Below, in pieces: positions 55,541-64,000 of a stretch of DNA of 64,000 nucleotides (its first letter is position 1; each line of letters begins with the position of its first letter). Both the position numbers and the translations under genes were made by a program. The notes beneath the pieces were generated by a model. It did no database searches. It was given only the letters and a program-made list of their open reading frames with translations, and was not told the origin of the DNA. The stretch is from JAEUIE01 sp047602475 (GTDB lineage: Bacteria; Planctomycetota; Planctomycetia; Gemmatales; HRBIN36): contig JASGHE010000002.1 in NCBI GenBank assembly GCA_047602475.1, positions 310,001 through 374,000 of the forward strand. Direction: 5' to 3'.

Positions 55541-57256
55541 TTACAGTCTGGTCTTTATGAATGTGAACACCAGGTCTGACAAGGCATCGGGCGATGACTT
55601 CTCCAGTGTCTTGTTCGGAGCGAGTTCTACCTTGGGAGCATCGACTGTGTCGTTCGAAGTTGTGTGCTTCGCCAGTTCCAGCGAGATCATCTGAAGGGAA
55701 CTCTGTTGCGGAGCAGGGGTGAACGAAGGGCTGCCAGCCAGGAATGGGGCGATCAACGAGGCAGAGTTGCCCGTACCTGTCCCGCTTTGCAGGGCGGCAC
55801 CCTTGGGTTTGGTGTAGGTATCAGCCTTGGTCATATCAATGCTGTATCCCAGATCGATGAAGGAGCCGAGAGTAATGCGGCTGAGGGGATTGACGCTCCC
55901 CTGGATGTAGCCGGTCATGAGTTCGTTGAAGAATACCGTTTCGCGCCAGTGAGCATCGACGGTGCCGGGGCCGCCCACGTTTTCGACGGGGACACTGTTC
56001 TCCGCTCGACTGAAGATCCGGTTGTATTCAAAGGTGGCTCTGGCTCCGGTAAAGCGAGGATCGGTAGTGCCGGCCCCCGCGAGCAGCCCCTTATCAGTCC
56101 AGATAGTGCCCAAACCCAGAACGTGTGCCATCTCGTGCAGAATCACCGACTTCAGCGTGCCATCTTTTTCCATGGCGGCAATGTCCGCGGTATCATAGGC
56201 CATCGTGCCATGGAATGGCAGGTGGGTTCCCGGTCGGAACTGGTCTGGACCGCCGTGACCTAAGATATTGCCTACGCCATCGATCGGTTCAGACTTACCG
56301 TTGATGACGACCCCGTTGGTCAAGGTGCCCTGATAGTTCATGATCGGCAGGCCGGCGGTAATGATGCTTTCCCACCTGGCTGCCGCCTGCTGGAAGATCA
56401 ATACCTGCGAAGCGGAGAAACCGGTGAGTTGCAATGTGATCTTGTAGGGCGTGGGATCAGGAGGAGGAGGAGGGTTGATCGTCAGCGTGTAGCTGGGGAT
56501 GATCACCCCGTCGGGAGCGGAAACATGGACATAGTAACTGGCACCGAGGAAGCCGTTGAGAGACACGCTCTCGTCGTCGCCGTTTGGAACGCCGGCTGCG
56601 ATCTGCACGCCGTTGCTGTTGAAAAGATCAAGGTTCAGTTGACCCAGAGCGCTCGGGAAGTTGATGCTGACCTGGTTGGCGGCGGTGCCGACGTTGGTGG
56701 TGGTGAAGCTGTACCAGTCGCTGTTGTCGGTCAAGGCCAGCGGTGAGAGGACCTTGCTTGTCGTCAGGATGCCCAGGTAAGCGGCAGCGCTGAAAGTGTC
56801 GTTCTTCTCGTAAGCATCATCGGGAACGGGTGGGCCCAGCACCTTCCAGAGATAGTCGCCTCGTGACGTACCGGTAAAGTTGGTAACGCCAAGGTAGTAG
56901 GAGCGGCCGAGAACGAGATTGATGTTGAAAGAACTATCCGTATTGCCGGTGCCTGCATCATTGTTGTAAGCCAGACGCAAGCCTTCGGTGGAATAGAGGG
57001 CTGCGACAGTGTTGAGATTGCTGCTCGGCGTAGTGGCTGAGATGGTATAGGTGCCGGTCTTAGTGGCGGTGAAGCGATACCAATCGACTTCGCCGGTACT
57101 GATGGCTCCCGTTCCGTTGGAACTGCCGAGCGAGTTCAGACTCACATTGGTGAAGAGTTTGGGAAGGGCCTGTGTGAGCGAGGGGATGGCGGCCCAGGAA
57201 GGGGTCAAACGATCTTCCAGGGTTTCGAGCAGCAAACGGATAGAGGGAGGCGACAT
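55541..57256 (-). CDS. exported zinc metallopeptidase with planctomycete N-terminal motif and PPC-type domains
   Basis: The 571-residue protein lacks a classical signal peptide and instead begins SIRLLLETLEDRLTPSW, the planctomycete-type L-E-x-R-L-P start seen on many of their exported proteins. Two PPC/beta-sandwich domains follow (about residues 50-140 and 145-265; EVDWYRFTATKTGTYTISAT, NSDWYSFTTTN). The catalytic part carries the zinc site HEMAHVLGLG (374-383) within VILHEMAHVLGLGTIW, typical of metzincin-like leishmanolysin relatives, with a Met-containing turn not obvious. A helical, Ser/Pro-rich C-terminus ends in LVFTFIKTRL. It is probably a secreted endopeptidase. It is monocistronic, with a terminator downstream. 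Confidence 0.87.
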   Translation of the reverse strand: MSPPSIRLLLETLEDRLTPSWAAIPSLTQALPKLFTNVSLNSLGSSNGTGAISTGEVDWYRFTATKTGTYTISATTPSSNLNTVAALYSTEGLRLAYNNDAGTGNTDSSFNINLVLGRSYYLGVTNFTGTSRGDYLWKVLGPPVPDDAYEKNDTFSAAAYLGILTTSKVLSPLALTDNSDWYSFTTTNVGTAANQVSINFPSALGQLNLDLFNSNGVQIAAGVPNGDDESVSLNGFLGASYYVHVSAPDGVIIPSYTLTINPPPPPDPTPYKITLQLTGFSASQVLIFQQAAARWESIITAGLPIMNYQGTLTNGVVINGKSEPIDGVGNILGHGGPDQFRPGTHLPFHGTMAYDTADIAAMEKDGTLKSVILHEMAHVLGLGTIWTDKGLLAGAGTTDPRFTGARATFEYNRIFSRAENSVPVENVGGPGTVDAHWRETVFFNELMTGYIQGSVNPLSRITLGSFIDLGYSIDMTKADTYTKPKGAALQSGTGTGNSASLIAPFLAGSPSFTPAPQQSSLQMISLELAKHTTSNDTVDAPKVELAPNKTLEKSSPDALSDLVFTFIKTRL

Positions 57257-57472
57257 GAAGAGGTTCCTGGTCGGTGACGCTTGGTTGTCAACGCTGAAAC
57301 GTAAGTCGTTTGGATACGGAAGTCAAGGAGTTAATGGAGCGAGTTAGCTGTCAGCTTTCAGCGAGGAAGAAGAATACTGAGTTGGGCTTCTGGTAACTAA
57401 TCTCTTGACACCGTAGCGTCACTCGGCTATTATACCTAAGTCTTTAGGTGTTATCTTCTATGGAGATTACCC

Positions 57473-58237
57473 ATGTTGCTTCGTTCGCTGTGCTTTGCAG
57501 CCATCGTAGGCGCGCTGGTCTGTGGAACGTCGGTCAGCCATGCTCAGTTCATGCAGATGGCTACGCCGAAGTTTCCCATGCTCATGAGCAAACCGGTTCA
57601 GCAGGAGCTTAAACTCACGGACGAGCAGAACAAGAAGATTCAGGCCAAGATCAAGGAGTTGATGCCGGAAGGATCGCCGATGATCAATCGGATGGAAACT
57701 AAGGGCGGCGAGAAGGCCGCCGGCGGGGATGACTCCGCTCCGAAGGTCAACTTTGGCGTTGTCATTCAGGGGCGAGGCCAGGGCGGCGCGGCTTCTCCTC
57801 CGATTGTTCTGGGCAATCCCGGCAACTTCAAGCTGGGTGAAGGCGGCTCCTTTGCCATGCCCGATTTCAAGAAGATCGATGCTGAAGTGGAAAAGCTTCT
57901 CGAGCAACCCCAGCGCGATCGCCTCAGGCAATTAGCATTGCAGCGGACAGGCATGACAGCCATCGCCCAGGAGCAAGTCGCCAAGGACATCGGCCTCGAA
58001 GACGATCAAAAGGAAATGGTGAAACACATCATGGAAGATCAACAGAAGAAGATGCAGGAATACTTCCAGAACATGATCGCCGCCGGGAACGGCTTCTCGC
58101 AGGAGAAGATCGGCGAGTTCACCAAGAAGCAGCGCGAGCAGACCGAGTCTGACCTGTCCATCATCCTGACGCCTGATCAGAAGACGAAGTGGGACGAACT
58201 GCTGGGGGCGAAGTTTGATTTCAAGAGCAGGCCATAA
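57473..58237 (+). CDS. exported Spy/LTXXQ-like hypothetical protein
   Basis: The 254-residue protein has a signal peptide ending in SVSHAQ (about residue 24) and a GGAG ribosome site. The mature part contains QELKLTDEQNKKIQAKIKEL, a low-complexity Gly-rich loop (GRGQGGAASPPIVLGNPGNF), then AEVEKLLEQPQRDRLRQLAL, QVAKDIGLEDDQKEMVKHIM and SIILTPDQKTKWDELLGAKF. The repeated L-T-x-E/D-Q-x-x-K pattern is reminiscent of periplasmic Spy/CpxP chaperones (LTXXQ motif), but in planctomycetes such proteins are usually left unnamed. Periplasmic location is likely; function is inferred only. Confidence 0.75.
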   Translation: MLLRSLCFAAIVGALVCGTSVSHAQFMQMATPKFPMLMSKPVQQELKLTDEQNKKIQAKIKELMPEGSPMINRMETKGGEKAAGGDDSAPKVNFGVVIQGRGQGGAASPPIVLGNPGNFKLGEGGSFAMPDFKKIDAEVEKLLEQPQRDRLRQLALQRTGMTAIAQEQVAKDIGLEDDQKEMVKHIMEDQQKKMQEYFQNMIAAGNGFSQEKIGEFTKKQREQTESDLSIILTPDQKTKWDELLGAKFDFKSRP

Positions 58238-58320
58238 GGAGCCAGAAGCCAGGAGTCAGTAGCCAGAATAAGACAGTGACCCTCGGCATTGATTTTGATG
58301 CTGAGGGTTTTTGTATTTCT

Positions 58321-58365
58321 CCCCTCTCCCCCGGAGGGAGAGGGGTTGGGGGTGAGGGGGAGCAT
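58321..58365. repeat. C-rich repeat, family D (copy 5)
   Basis: CCCCTCTCCCCCGGAGGGAG with AGGGG and GGGGTGAGGGGGA. It lies 84 bases after the Spy-like gene, following a GCATTGATTTTGATGC hairpin. Confidence 0.65.
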
Positions 58366-58433
58366 GGTACTCTGCGCCCTTCTCCAAAAAACTCCGTGAC
58401 AGTTCCGTTTCCATCGTCTATGATTCATCCACT

Positions 58434-59651
58434 ATGAAAAAACTCATGTTGCTCCCCATCGCTCTGTTCACTCTCCTTGTTCCCTTTGCCATGGCGGACG
58501 ACAACAAGCCAAAGGCTATTCAAGGCGATGCTGCCAAGGGGGAGGCCAAAGCCCTCTTCGCCAAGCCTGATCCCAATAAAGGTTCAGGCTATCGAAGCGA
58601 AGTGATGGCGGGCGACGTCAAAATTCCTCTCGTCGTCGTCAAAGGCTCGCCTTACGAGATGGGCTATCATCTGGGCAGGCTTACCAAGGCGGAGATGAAT
58701 GAGTTCATCCCCCCTGCCCTGGAAGGCATCAAGAAGGAACTCGGCGTTACCAACGACGTGCTGTGTGAAGTCTGGGGGCGTACCTCAGCCTACGCCGATC
58801 AGCGCGTCTCGCAGGAACTGGCCGGCCTGGCTGATGGTTCCGGCATGCCGCTGGCTACGCTGCAAGCCTTGCACTCTGTCGCTATCTTGCAGCCCTACTC
58901 GTGCAGCAGCATCGCCGCCTGGGGCAAGGCTACCAAAGACGGCCACCTCTATCAGACTCGCAATCTCGATTGGAGCATGAGGGTCGGCGCCCACAATTAT
59001 CCAGTCATCATCGTCTACGTTCCAGACCAGGGCATCCCCCACGTCGTTCCCACTTTTGCCGGTGTCATCGGCGCACACACTGGGATGAATGCTCGGGGTA
59101 TCGCTCTTTCGGAAATGGGAGACGCCCCGGCCAAGGAAGCGCCCTATCAGGTGCATGCTCCTCACTTCACCGTCTTCTTCCGCACTATGCTCTACGATGC
59201 TGATTCACTCACCAAGACCATCGACATCTTTAAGGCTCAGCCTTTGACCAAGAAGTACCACTTTGTCTTTGGCGATGGGCAGAAGGAACTGGGAGCCGTC
59301 AAGATTCGCACCCTCTCCACGTCGGCATCGAAGGAGAAGGACGTAGCGATCTGGAAGGATAACGATCCCACTGATGAGTTCGCCCCCAACGTCTTGAGCA
59401 GTTGTGTCTACAACGACGAAGGCCGAGGCGCGTTCCCCACGCTGCAAAGCCAGCATGGCAAGCTTGATGCTGACGCCATGATGGCCCTGGCGAAGAAGAT
59501 TCCGATCAAGGGCGGCAATGTGGTGATCGCCGTTTACGATGCGACCGCCCTCAAGATGTGGGTGTCGTATGCTCACGATAAGACCGAAGCCTACCAGCGG
59601 CCGTTCGCTTTTGTAGACCTGAGTCAGTACTTCAACGTGGCGAAGAAGTGA
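58434..59651 (+). CDS. C45-family acyltransferase/hydrolase-like exported protein
   Basis: The 405-residue protein starts with a signal peptide (LMLLPIALFTLLVPFAMADD). It resembles acyl-CoA:6-aminopenicillanate acyltransferase-type (peptidase C45, Ntn-hydrolase) proteins: GSPYEMGYHLGRLTKAEM near residue 72, SCSSIAAWGKATKDGHLYQT with the likely nucleophile Cys157, NLDWSMRVGAHNYPVIIVYV, VPTFAGVIGAHTGMNARGIA and a C-terminal YNDEGRGAFPTL. In this family the Cys becomes the new N-terminus after self-cleavage; whether this occurs here is not known. It would hydrolyse an amide bond of an unknown substrate outside the cytoplasm. Monocistronic. Confidence 0.87.
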   Translation: MKKLMLLPIALFTLLVPFAMADDNKPKAIQGDAAKGEAKALFAKPDPNKGSGYRSEVMAGDVKIPLVVVKGSPYEMGYHLGRLTKAEMNEFIPPALEGIKKELGVTNDVLCEVWGRTSAYADQRVSQELAGLADGSGMPLATLQALHSVAILQPYSCSSIAAWGKATKDGHLYQTRNLDWSMRVGAHNYPVIIVYVPDQGIPHVVPTFAGVIGAHTGMNARGIALSEMGDAPAKEAPYQVHAPHFTVFFRTMLYDADSLTKTIDIFKAQPLTKKYHFVFGDGQKELGAVKIRTLSTSASKEKDVAIWKDNDPTDEFAPNVLSSCVYNDEGRGAFPTLQSQHGKLDADAMMALAKKIPIKGGNVVIAVYDATALKMWVSYAHDKTEAYQRPFAFVDLSQYFNVAKK

Positions 59652-59672
59652 TTTGAGTGGGGTTTGCTTCTT

Positions 59673-59761
59673 CTCTCCCCCTTTCCAAGGGGGAGTTGGA
59701 GGGGGTCATTTTCTCGGAGTGCTCAACCCCACCCAGCCTCCCCTTAGTAAGGGGAGGAGCC
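59673..59761. repeat. CTCCCC/GGGGAG repeat, family E (copy 3)
   Basis: CTCCCCCTTTCCAAGGGGGAG and CCTCCCCTTAGTAAGGGGAGG flank a GTGCTCAACCCCACCCAG core. It lies between convergent genes. Confidence 0.65.
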
Positions 59762-59768
59762 AATTAAC

Positions 59769-60974
59769 TTACTTGATCTTCACCTTCCTGCTTTTTCCCA
59801 AGACTTTCAGGGTAACCTCCCCGGTTGCGCCTGCGGGCAGTTCGACGATGCAGTTGACTTTCCACGAGGTTCCGATTTCGTTGGGTTGTTCCAGATCATC
59901 GCTGACGATGTAGCCGCCAGAATTGACGTTCCAATCCACGTGAACGTAGCCGCCGACGCTGCCGGTGAGTCCCTGTTGATTGCCGAGGATTTTCTTTCCG
60001 GTCAGGTGTTCCAACACATTGCCGCCGCCACCGTCCTGGCGTTCACTGCCGACGGAGATTCTGACCTGCATACCGTTCTGGTCTTCGAAGGTGATATCGT
60101 CGTTGTATTCCTTGATGAGGCCTTCATGGGTCCAGCCGCGGGTGCCTGCATCTTTCTTGGGGCCGATGTAATCACGCAGCGGCACGGCGGGGGCATCCGA
60201 CATGGGAGGCTGATAGCTCATTTGAAAGTGGCCAGAGGCGGCGTTGTCGTCCTGAATGTAGACTGCGTCTTTTGTCTCGCCATTGCTTTCGACCTGAATG
60301 TGGCCTTTGTTGAGATAGATTCGGCCTCGCGCTCCCTGAAAGAACTTGTCTACATCGGCGTAGGGTACTTTGAGGTGGAGCAGCAGATGCTTACCAGACG
60401 GATTATTTCGTGCCACCATAATCTGGCGGGGCCCGGGAATGCAGTAGGCTGCGGTATCGGAGTTCATGACCCGTACGCCGACGTTGTTGTAACCCATCGA
60501 ATTGACAGCGGTGAAGACATCGACGATCTCGGCTTCTGGAGTGCTGGCGAAGAGTTTCCCCCAAGGCACGAAAACCATGATCAGGACGATGCTGGTGATG
60601 CAAAATAGCGTCAGGCCGGCGATCATCCACTTCGCGCCGGCGCCCAGGCCGGTCGATTCCTTCTGCTTCTTCTTTTTCTTCTTTCCTGGTTTGGGCGTCG
60701 AGGGTTCAGCCGGTTCCACAGGCGGTGTAGTTGACTTTCTGGGTGCATTGCGTTGCTGTACCAACGGCTTTGCCAGGGGATCGGTGGGTATGGACTTAAC
60801 GGTTTGCGTTGATCCCACGCCACTGGGTCGGGCGGGCAATACCACAGGTTTTGCCAGTCCAGGCACAACCATGATGGTGCCGCACGCCGGGCACTTGATC
60901 TGTTGCCCGGCACTCACGTTCTCCGGTAGTGTCAATGTTTGGCGACACGAACCGCAGGCTATCATTCTTGCCAT
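59769..60974 (-). CDS. zinc-ribbon membrane protein, unknown function
   Basis: The 401-residue protein begins with a zinc ribbon (MIACGSCRQTLTLPENVSAG, then CPACG; Cys7, Cys10, Cys28, Cys31). A Pro/Lys-rich linker with KPGKKKKKKQKE follows, then one membrane helix (AKWMIAGLTLFCITSIVLIM) and a beta-rich domain of about 240 residues (MGYNNVGVRVMNSDTAAYCI, LLLHLKVPYADVDKFFQGAR, VGGYVHVDWNVNSGGYIVSD). The ribbon and basic stretch are presumably cytoplasmic and the beta domain external. This type of protein is frequent in planctomycetes; no function is known to me. Start at 60974, with GGAGG upstream (AGGAGGTTACC). Confidence 0.82.
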   Translation of the reverse strand: MARMIACGSCRQTLTLPENVSAGQQIKCPACGTIMVVPGLAKPVVLPARPSGVGSTQTVKSIPTDPLAKPLVQQRNAPRKSTTPPVEPAEPSTPKPGKKKKKKQKESTGLGAGAKWMIAGLTLFCITSIVLIMVFVPWGKLFASTPEAEIVDVFTAVNSMGYNNVGVRVMNSDTAAYCIPGPRQIMVARNNPSGKHLLLHLKVPYADVDKFFQGARGRIYLNKGHIQVESNGETKDAVYIQDDNAASGHFQMSYQPPMSDAPAVPLRDYIGPKKDAGTRGWTHEGLIKEYNDDITFEDQNGMQVRISVGSERQDGGGGNVLEHLTGKKILGNQQGLTGSVGGYVHVDWNVNSGGYIVSDDLEQPNEIGTSWKVNCIVELPAGATGEVTLKVLGKSRKVKIK

Positions 60975-61219
60975 GGTAACCTCCTCGAAATAACCACTGC
61001 TTGAAACAGTATCACCGGGCCTGTTGTCAATTGCAACCCTCTACTTACCCAACTTCACTTAACATTTATGACCAGCTACACTTAAGGCACTCTGGTCAGA
61101 AACAGCCTCAATGATGACGATTCTCTCATTCTCCAGCACAATTGCGCTTCTTGCTACTTCCTCATGACCTAAGTGCCTAAGATAAGATGGCACTAAAATT
61201 CTGCGGAGACTTACCCTCT

Positions 61220-63265
61220 ATGTTGCGACGACACTTCTTCATTCTGGCTGTGCTCTTGACGAGCATTTCCGGACTGGTCTGGGGCACCGACAAGGCTCCA
61301 GCCACCAGCAACGCCAAGCTTTTCAATGCGCTTGATTCCGAAGCACGGATCATGAGCGACATCTACTACCTCACCAGTGATGAACTGGAAGGGCGTGGCA
61401 GCACCACAGAAGGCATTCATAAAGCCGCTGACTACATCGCCGGCCAACTCAAAAAGGCCGGCCTGCAACCGGCTGGTGTCGATGGCACCTACTTCCAGCC
61501 CTACGACTTCAAGCTGGCCGGGCCGCGACTGGGCAACGACAACTTCGTGAAGTTCACCATTGGCGGCAACACCATTGAGGTGCCCAAGTCGGCGGTGCAA
61601 ACTCTTGGTGCCGGCAATGCCGGTACTCTGAAAGACGCAGGCATTGTCTTTGCAGGGTTTGGCCTCACCAGCGATGAACCCAAGTACGACGACTACGAGG
61701 GAGTTGATGTCGCAGATAAAGTGGTGATCATCCTCCGCAAGGCTCCACAACAGGATGACAAGGCTGAAAAGAAGTTCGCCGAAGACTTGTCCACGCTCAC
61801 CAGCAAGATCAATCGGGCTATCGAGAAGAAAGCTGGCGCGATCATCCTCGTGAACGATGCAACGATCAGCAAGGACTCGGATGACCTGGTGCGATTTAAC
61901 TTCGCAGGCACTCGTGCCAAGAAGGAAGCTCCTCCCGTCTTTCATGTCAAGCGAAGCGTAGTTGATCAGATGCTCAGCAAAGCGGGCATGAAATCGCTCA
62001 AGGATATTGAAGCGACGATAAAGGAAGGCCAGAAGCCACAAAGCGCGGTTCTTAAGGATGTCACCGTCAGCCTGAAAGCTGACATCAATCGTGATGGCAT
62101 CAAGATCAAGAACGTAATGGCAACTGTCCCCGGTGCCGGCGATCTTGCTGAAGAGATTGTCTATGTCGGTTCTCACTACGATCACGTCGGTCGGGGGGAG
62201 ACGGGTTCACTGGCCAACAGCAAGGAAATCCATCATGGTGCGGACGACAATGCTTCGGGCACCTGCTGCAACCTTGAAATCGCCCGCCGCTGGCAGGAAC
62301 TCCAGAACGGCCCGAACGCTTCCAAGAATCGTCGCCGTGTCGTCTTCCAGTGGTATTCCGCTGAAGAATGGGGCCTGATCGGTTCCGATCACTACACCAA
62401 GAACCCTCTCTTCCCATGGGGCAAGACCGCTTCGATGCTTAATCTAGATATGGTGGGCCGCCTGGGCTTCGACGAGAACAAGCTGGGCAAAAACATGGAT
62501 GAAGATGCAATCAAACGAGCACGAGAGAAGAAGTACCCCCTTGAGATCGTGGGCGTCAGTTCAGCCAAGGATTTTGCAGCCCTCGTCGAGAAGGCCAACG
62601 CTGATTTGAATGTGGAGATCATTACGCCACAGTCCAGCCCTTACTTTGGCGCCAGCGATCACTACTCCTTCTACAAGAAGAATATCCCGGTGATGTTCTT
62701 CTTCACCGGCATGCATCCGCAGTACCACCGCCCCACCGATGTCTGGCAGACGGTAAACATCAAGGGCATCCGCCAGTGTGCTGAACTGGGCCAGAACATC
62801 CTTGAAGGCATGGCTACGATGGCTCGCCCTGAGTTCATCAAGCCCGGTTCCTCTTCACCTCGCAAGAGTGCTGAACCACCCAAGAAGGTGACTGAAGAGA
62901 AGAAGACTGAAGCCCCCAAGAAGGCGGCAGCGGCTGATCCCCATGCCGGCAAGGCTACCACCGATGGCGACAAGGAAATCGCTCCGGTGAAGGTGCCCCG
63001 CATGGGCATCATGTTTGATTACAACGATCCAGGCCCGGGCGTCATGGTCGATTCCGTTTCCGATGGCAGGCCCGCTCAGAAAGCTGGGATCAAAGGTGGC
63101 GACCGCATCCTGGAAGTCAACGGCAAGAAGATCTCCAGCATGAACGATGGCGATGATTCCTACATGGTCATCATGAGCAAGTTCAAGCCGGGCCAGGAAC
63201 TGACTCTTCTCGTGGATCGCAAGAGCGCTCCGGAGAAGTTGAAGATCAAGGTAATCGGAGAGTAG
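61220..63265 (+). CDS. M28-family metallopeptidase with PA and PDZ domains
   Basis: The start at 61220 gives a direct signal peptide (RRHFFILAVLLTSISGLVWG); the frame is open from 61187. The roughly 680-residue protein has an N-terminal M28 lead (SDELEGRGSTTEGIHKAADY), a protease-associated insert (FAGFGLTSDEPKYDDYEGVD), and the zinc sites of M28: VGSHYDHVG (His), HHGADDNASGTCCNLEIARR (Asp), EEWGLIGSDHY (Glu), LNLDMVGR (Asp) and GASDHYSFYKK (His). A Lys/Pro/Ala linker leads to a C-terminal PDZ domain (MVDSVSDGRPAQKAGIKGGD, RILEVNGKKISSMNDGDDSY). It should be an exported aminopeptidase with two zinc ions whose PDZ domain binds substrate tails. A terminator follows. Confidence 0.92.
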   Translation: MLRRHFFILAVLLTSISGLVWGTDKAPATSNAKLFNALDSEARIMSDIYYLTSDELEGRGSTTEGIHKAADYIAGQLKKAGLQPAGVDGTYFQPYDFKLAGPRLGNDNFVKFTIGGNTIEVPKSAVQTLGAGNAGTLKDAGIVFAGFGLTSDEPKYDDYEGVDVADKVVIILRKAPQQDDKAEKKFAEDLSTLTSKINRAIEKKAGAIILVNDATISKDSDDLVRFNFAGTRAKKEAPPVFHVKRSVVDQMLSKAGMKSLKDIEATIKEGQKPQSAVLKDVTVSLKADINRDGIKIKNVMATVPGAGDLAEEIVYVGSHYDHVGRGETGSLANSKEIHHGADDNASGTCCNLEIARRWQELQNGPNASKNRRRVVFQWYSAEEWGLIGSDHYTKNPLFPWGKTASMLNLDMVGRLGFDENKLGKNMDEDAIKRAREKKYPLEIVGVSSAKDFAALVEKANADLNVEIITPQSSPYFGASDHYSFYKKNIPVMFFFTGMHPQYHRPTDVWQTVNIKGIRQCAELGQNILEGMATMARPEFIKPGSSSPRKSAEPPKKVTEEKKTEAPKKAAAADPHAGKATTDGDKEIAPVKVPRMGIMFDYNDPGPGVMVDSVSDGRPAQKAGIKGGDRILEVNGKKISSMNDGDDSYMVIMSKFKPGQELTLLVDRKSAPEKLKIKVIGE

Positions 63266-63290
63266 TTCCTGCTTGTTGGAAGTAACCACG

Positions 63291-63326
63291 AAACAGCCCC
63301 TAGGCAAGAGAGCCTGGGGGCTGTTA
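63291..63326. terminator. intrinsic terminator-like hairpin
   Basis: AACAGCCCCTAGGC (63292-63305) pairs with GCCTGGGGGCTGTT around AAGAGA, after the M28 gene. The 3' side is T-poor. Confidence 0.75.
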
Positions 63327-63376
63327 TGATGTTAGGGTTGAGTTAGGTCTATATTGATTGACTCAAGTGAGGGACT

Positions 63377-64000
63377 ATGCCAGCGACACTAAAAAAACCT
63401 GTTAGAACTAAGAGGAAAACGCCACATATCAATGGTGCCAAGTACTTCTCTCGTACTCTGGCGGATTTAGTTCATGAGTTGGGGGATGTTCCTCTTCATC
63501 GCATTCTGTTGACTCCCGCACCGGGTACTGCCACTGAATCCGATCTCATCCGTTTGATGGATGGTGAACCAAAACAATTGTGCGAACTGGTGAATGGTAC
63601 TTTGGTGGAGAAGGTCATGGGTCTTGATGAATCGAGCATGTCCATGACGCTTGGGGCTTACCTGGTCATGTTTGTGAATGAACACAATCTTGGCTTCGTT
63701 ACCGGCCCCGATGGTGCATTTCGGATGAAACTCAAGAAGGTGCGAATGCCTGATATCTCATTTGTATCATGGCGACATTATCCAGAGGGACGAGCTGATG
63801 CGAAGAAAATGGCTGTGGGAACAGTCCCTCCTGACCTGGCAGTCGAGATTCTGAGTAAATCGAACACCAAGGCCGAGATAGATCAAAAGCTGCAAGAGTA
63901 TCTAATTAGTGGAGTCAAACTCGTCTGGATCATCGATCCACGCAAACGAATCGTCACCGTTCAGCGTGCCGATGGCACCCACACTGTCCTCGATCACAAA
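63377..64000 (+). CDS. Uma2-family (DUF820) putative endonuclease, 3' end outside window
   Basis: An ATG at 63377 with GAGGG just upstream opens a frame that runs to the window edge (208 codons). After a basic start (KKPVRTKRKTP) comes ELVNGTLVEKVMGLDESSMS, GFVTGPDGAFRMKLKKVRMP, DISFVSWRHYPEGRADAKKM, VPPDLAVEILSKSNTKAEID and GVKLVWIIDPRKRIVTVQRA. These are the Uma2/DUF820 blocks, with a PD-(D/E)xK-like nuclease core: P-D-I-S-F-V, A-V-E-I-L, W-I-I-D-P. Uma2 genes are very numerous in cyanobacteria and planctomycetes and their role is poorly known. The C-terminal end lies beyond base 64000. Confidence 0.88.
   Translation, partial: MPATLKKPVRTKRKTPHINGAKYFSRTLADLVHELGDVPLHRILLTPAPGTATESDLIRLMDGEPKQLCELVNGTLVEKVMGLDESSMSMTLGAYLVMFVNEHNLGFVTGPDGAFRMKLKKVRMPDISFVSWRHYPEGRADAKKMAVGTVPPDLAVEILSKSNTKAEIDQKLQEYLISGVKLVWIIDPRKRIVTVQRADGTHTVLDHK

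Overview
The window reads as a chromosome segment of a planctomycete, most likely of the Gemmataceae/Gemmatales type. Planctomycete hallmarks are a DUF1552 protein paired with a large DUF1587/1592/1588/1585 cytochrome-like protein, a DUF1559 pilin-like protein, Ser/Thr kinases carrying WD40 or TPR-like C-termini, an exported metallopeptidase beginning with a LEDRLTP-type motif, a PEP-CTERM protein and a sigma-70-like factor with a membrane-anchored tail. Genus-level placement is inference. Gene density is moderate, and intergenic space is rich in several families of palindromic repeats.

Layout. 1-2.6 kb: the 5' end of a methyltransferase gene, a hypothetical gene and 1.3 kb of repeat-rich non-coding DNA. 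2.6-4.9 kb: a visibly AT-rich island with an MT-A70 adenine methyltransferase, convergent with a two-gene operon of a four-helix membrane protein and a DGQHR-domain protein; this is the best candidate for an undescribed system. 5.3-20.3 kb: intact core and planctomycete genes (DUF1552/PSD pair, transketolase, a pseudo-histidine kinase fused to a receiver domain, prfB with its programmed frameshift, a receptor-like Ser/Thr kinase, ComEC, an SMP-30-like protein). 20.4-24 kb: a WD40 kinase with a repeat-derived insertion in its catalytic core. 24.4-26.1 kb: an ORF-less group II intron followed by an AT-rich secreted protein with a fascin-like C-terminus. 26-45 kb: metal P-type ATPase, PEP-CTERM protein, prs, sigma factor, lipoproteins, BON protein, DUF1559 protein, YbjQ, lipase, Hsp70-like protein, a second DNA methyltransferase and tRNA-Ala. 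45-55 kb: two related outer-membrane-factor/adaptor modules facing each other, one with a MacB-type permease. 55-64 kb: secreted metallopeptidase, Spy-like protein, C45 acyltransferase-like protein, zinc-ribbon protein, M28-PDZ peptidase and a partial Uma2-family gene.

Two features cut across the window. First, between about 21 and 54 kb many genes are broken by single-base frameshifts (14 counted, plus one in-frame TGA), whereas the larger genes in 5-20 kb and 55-64 kb are all open. This suggests a stretch of lower-quality assembly or of decaying genes, so split genes are annotated here as single loci. Second, at least six intergenic elements share an unusual architecture: two hairpins with GTAC-containing loops whose stems can also pair with each other. 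Stem sequences differ between copies while the architecture is kept.
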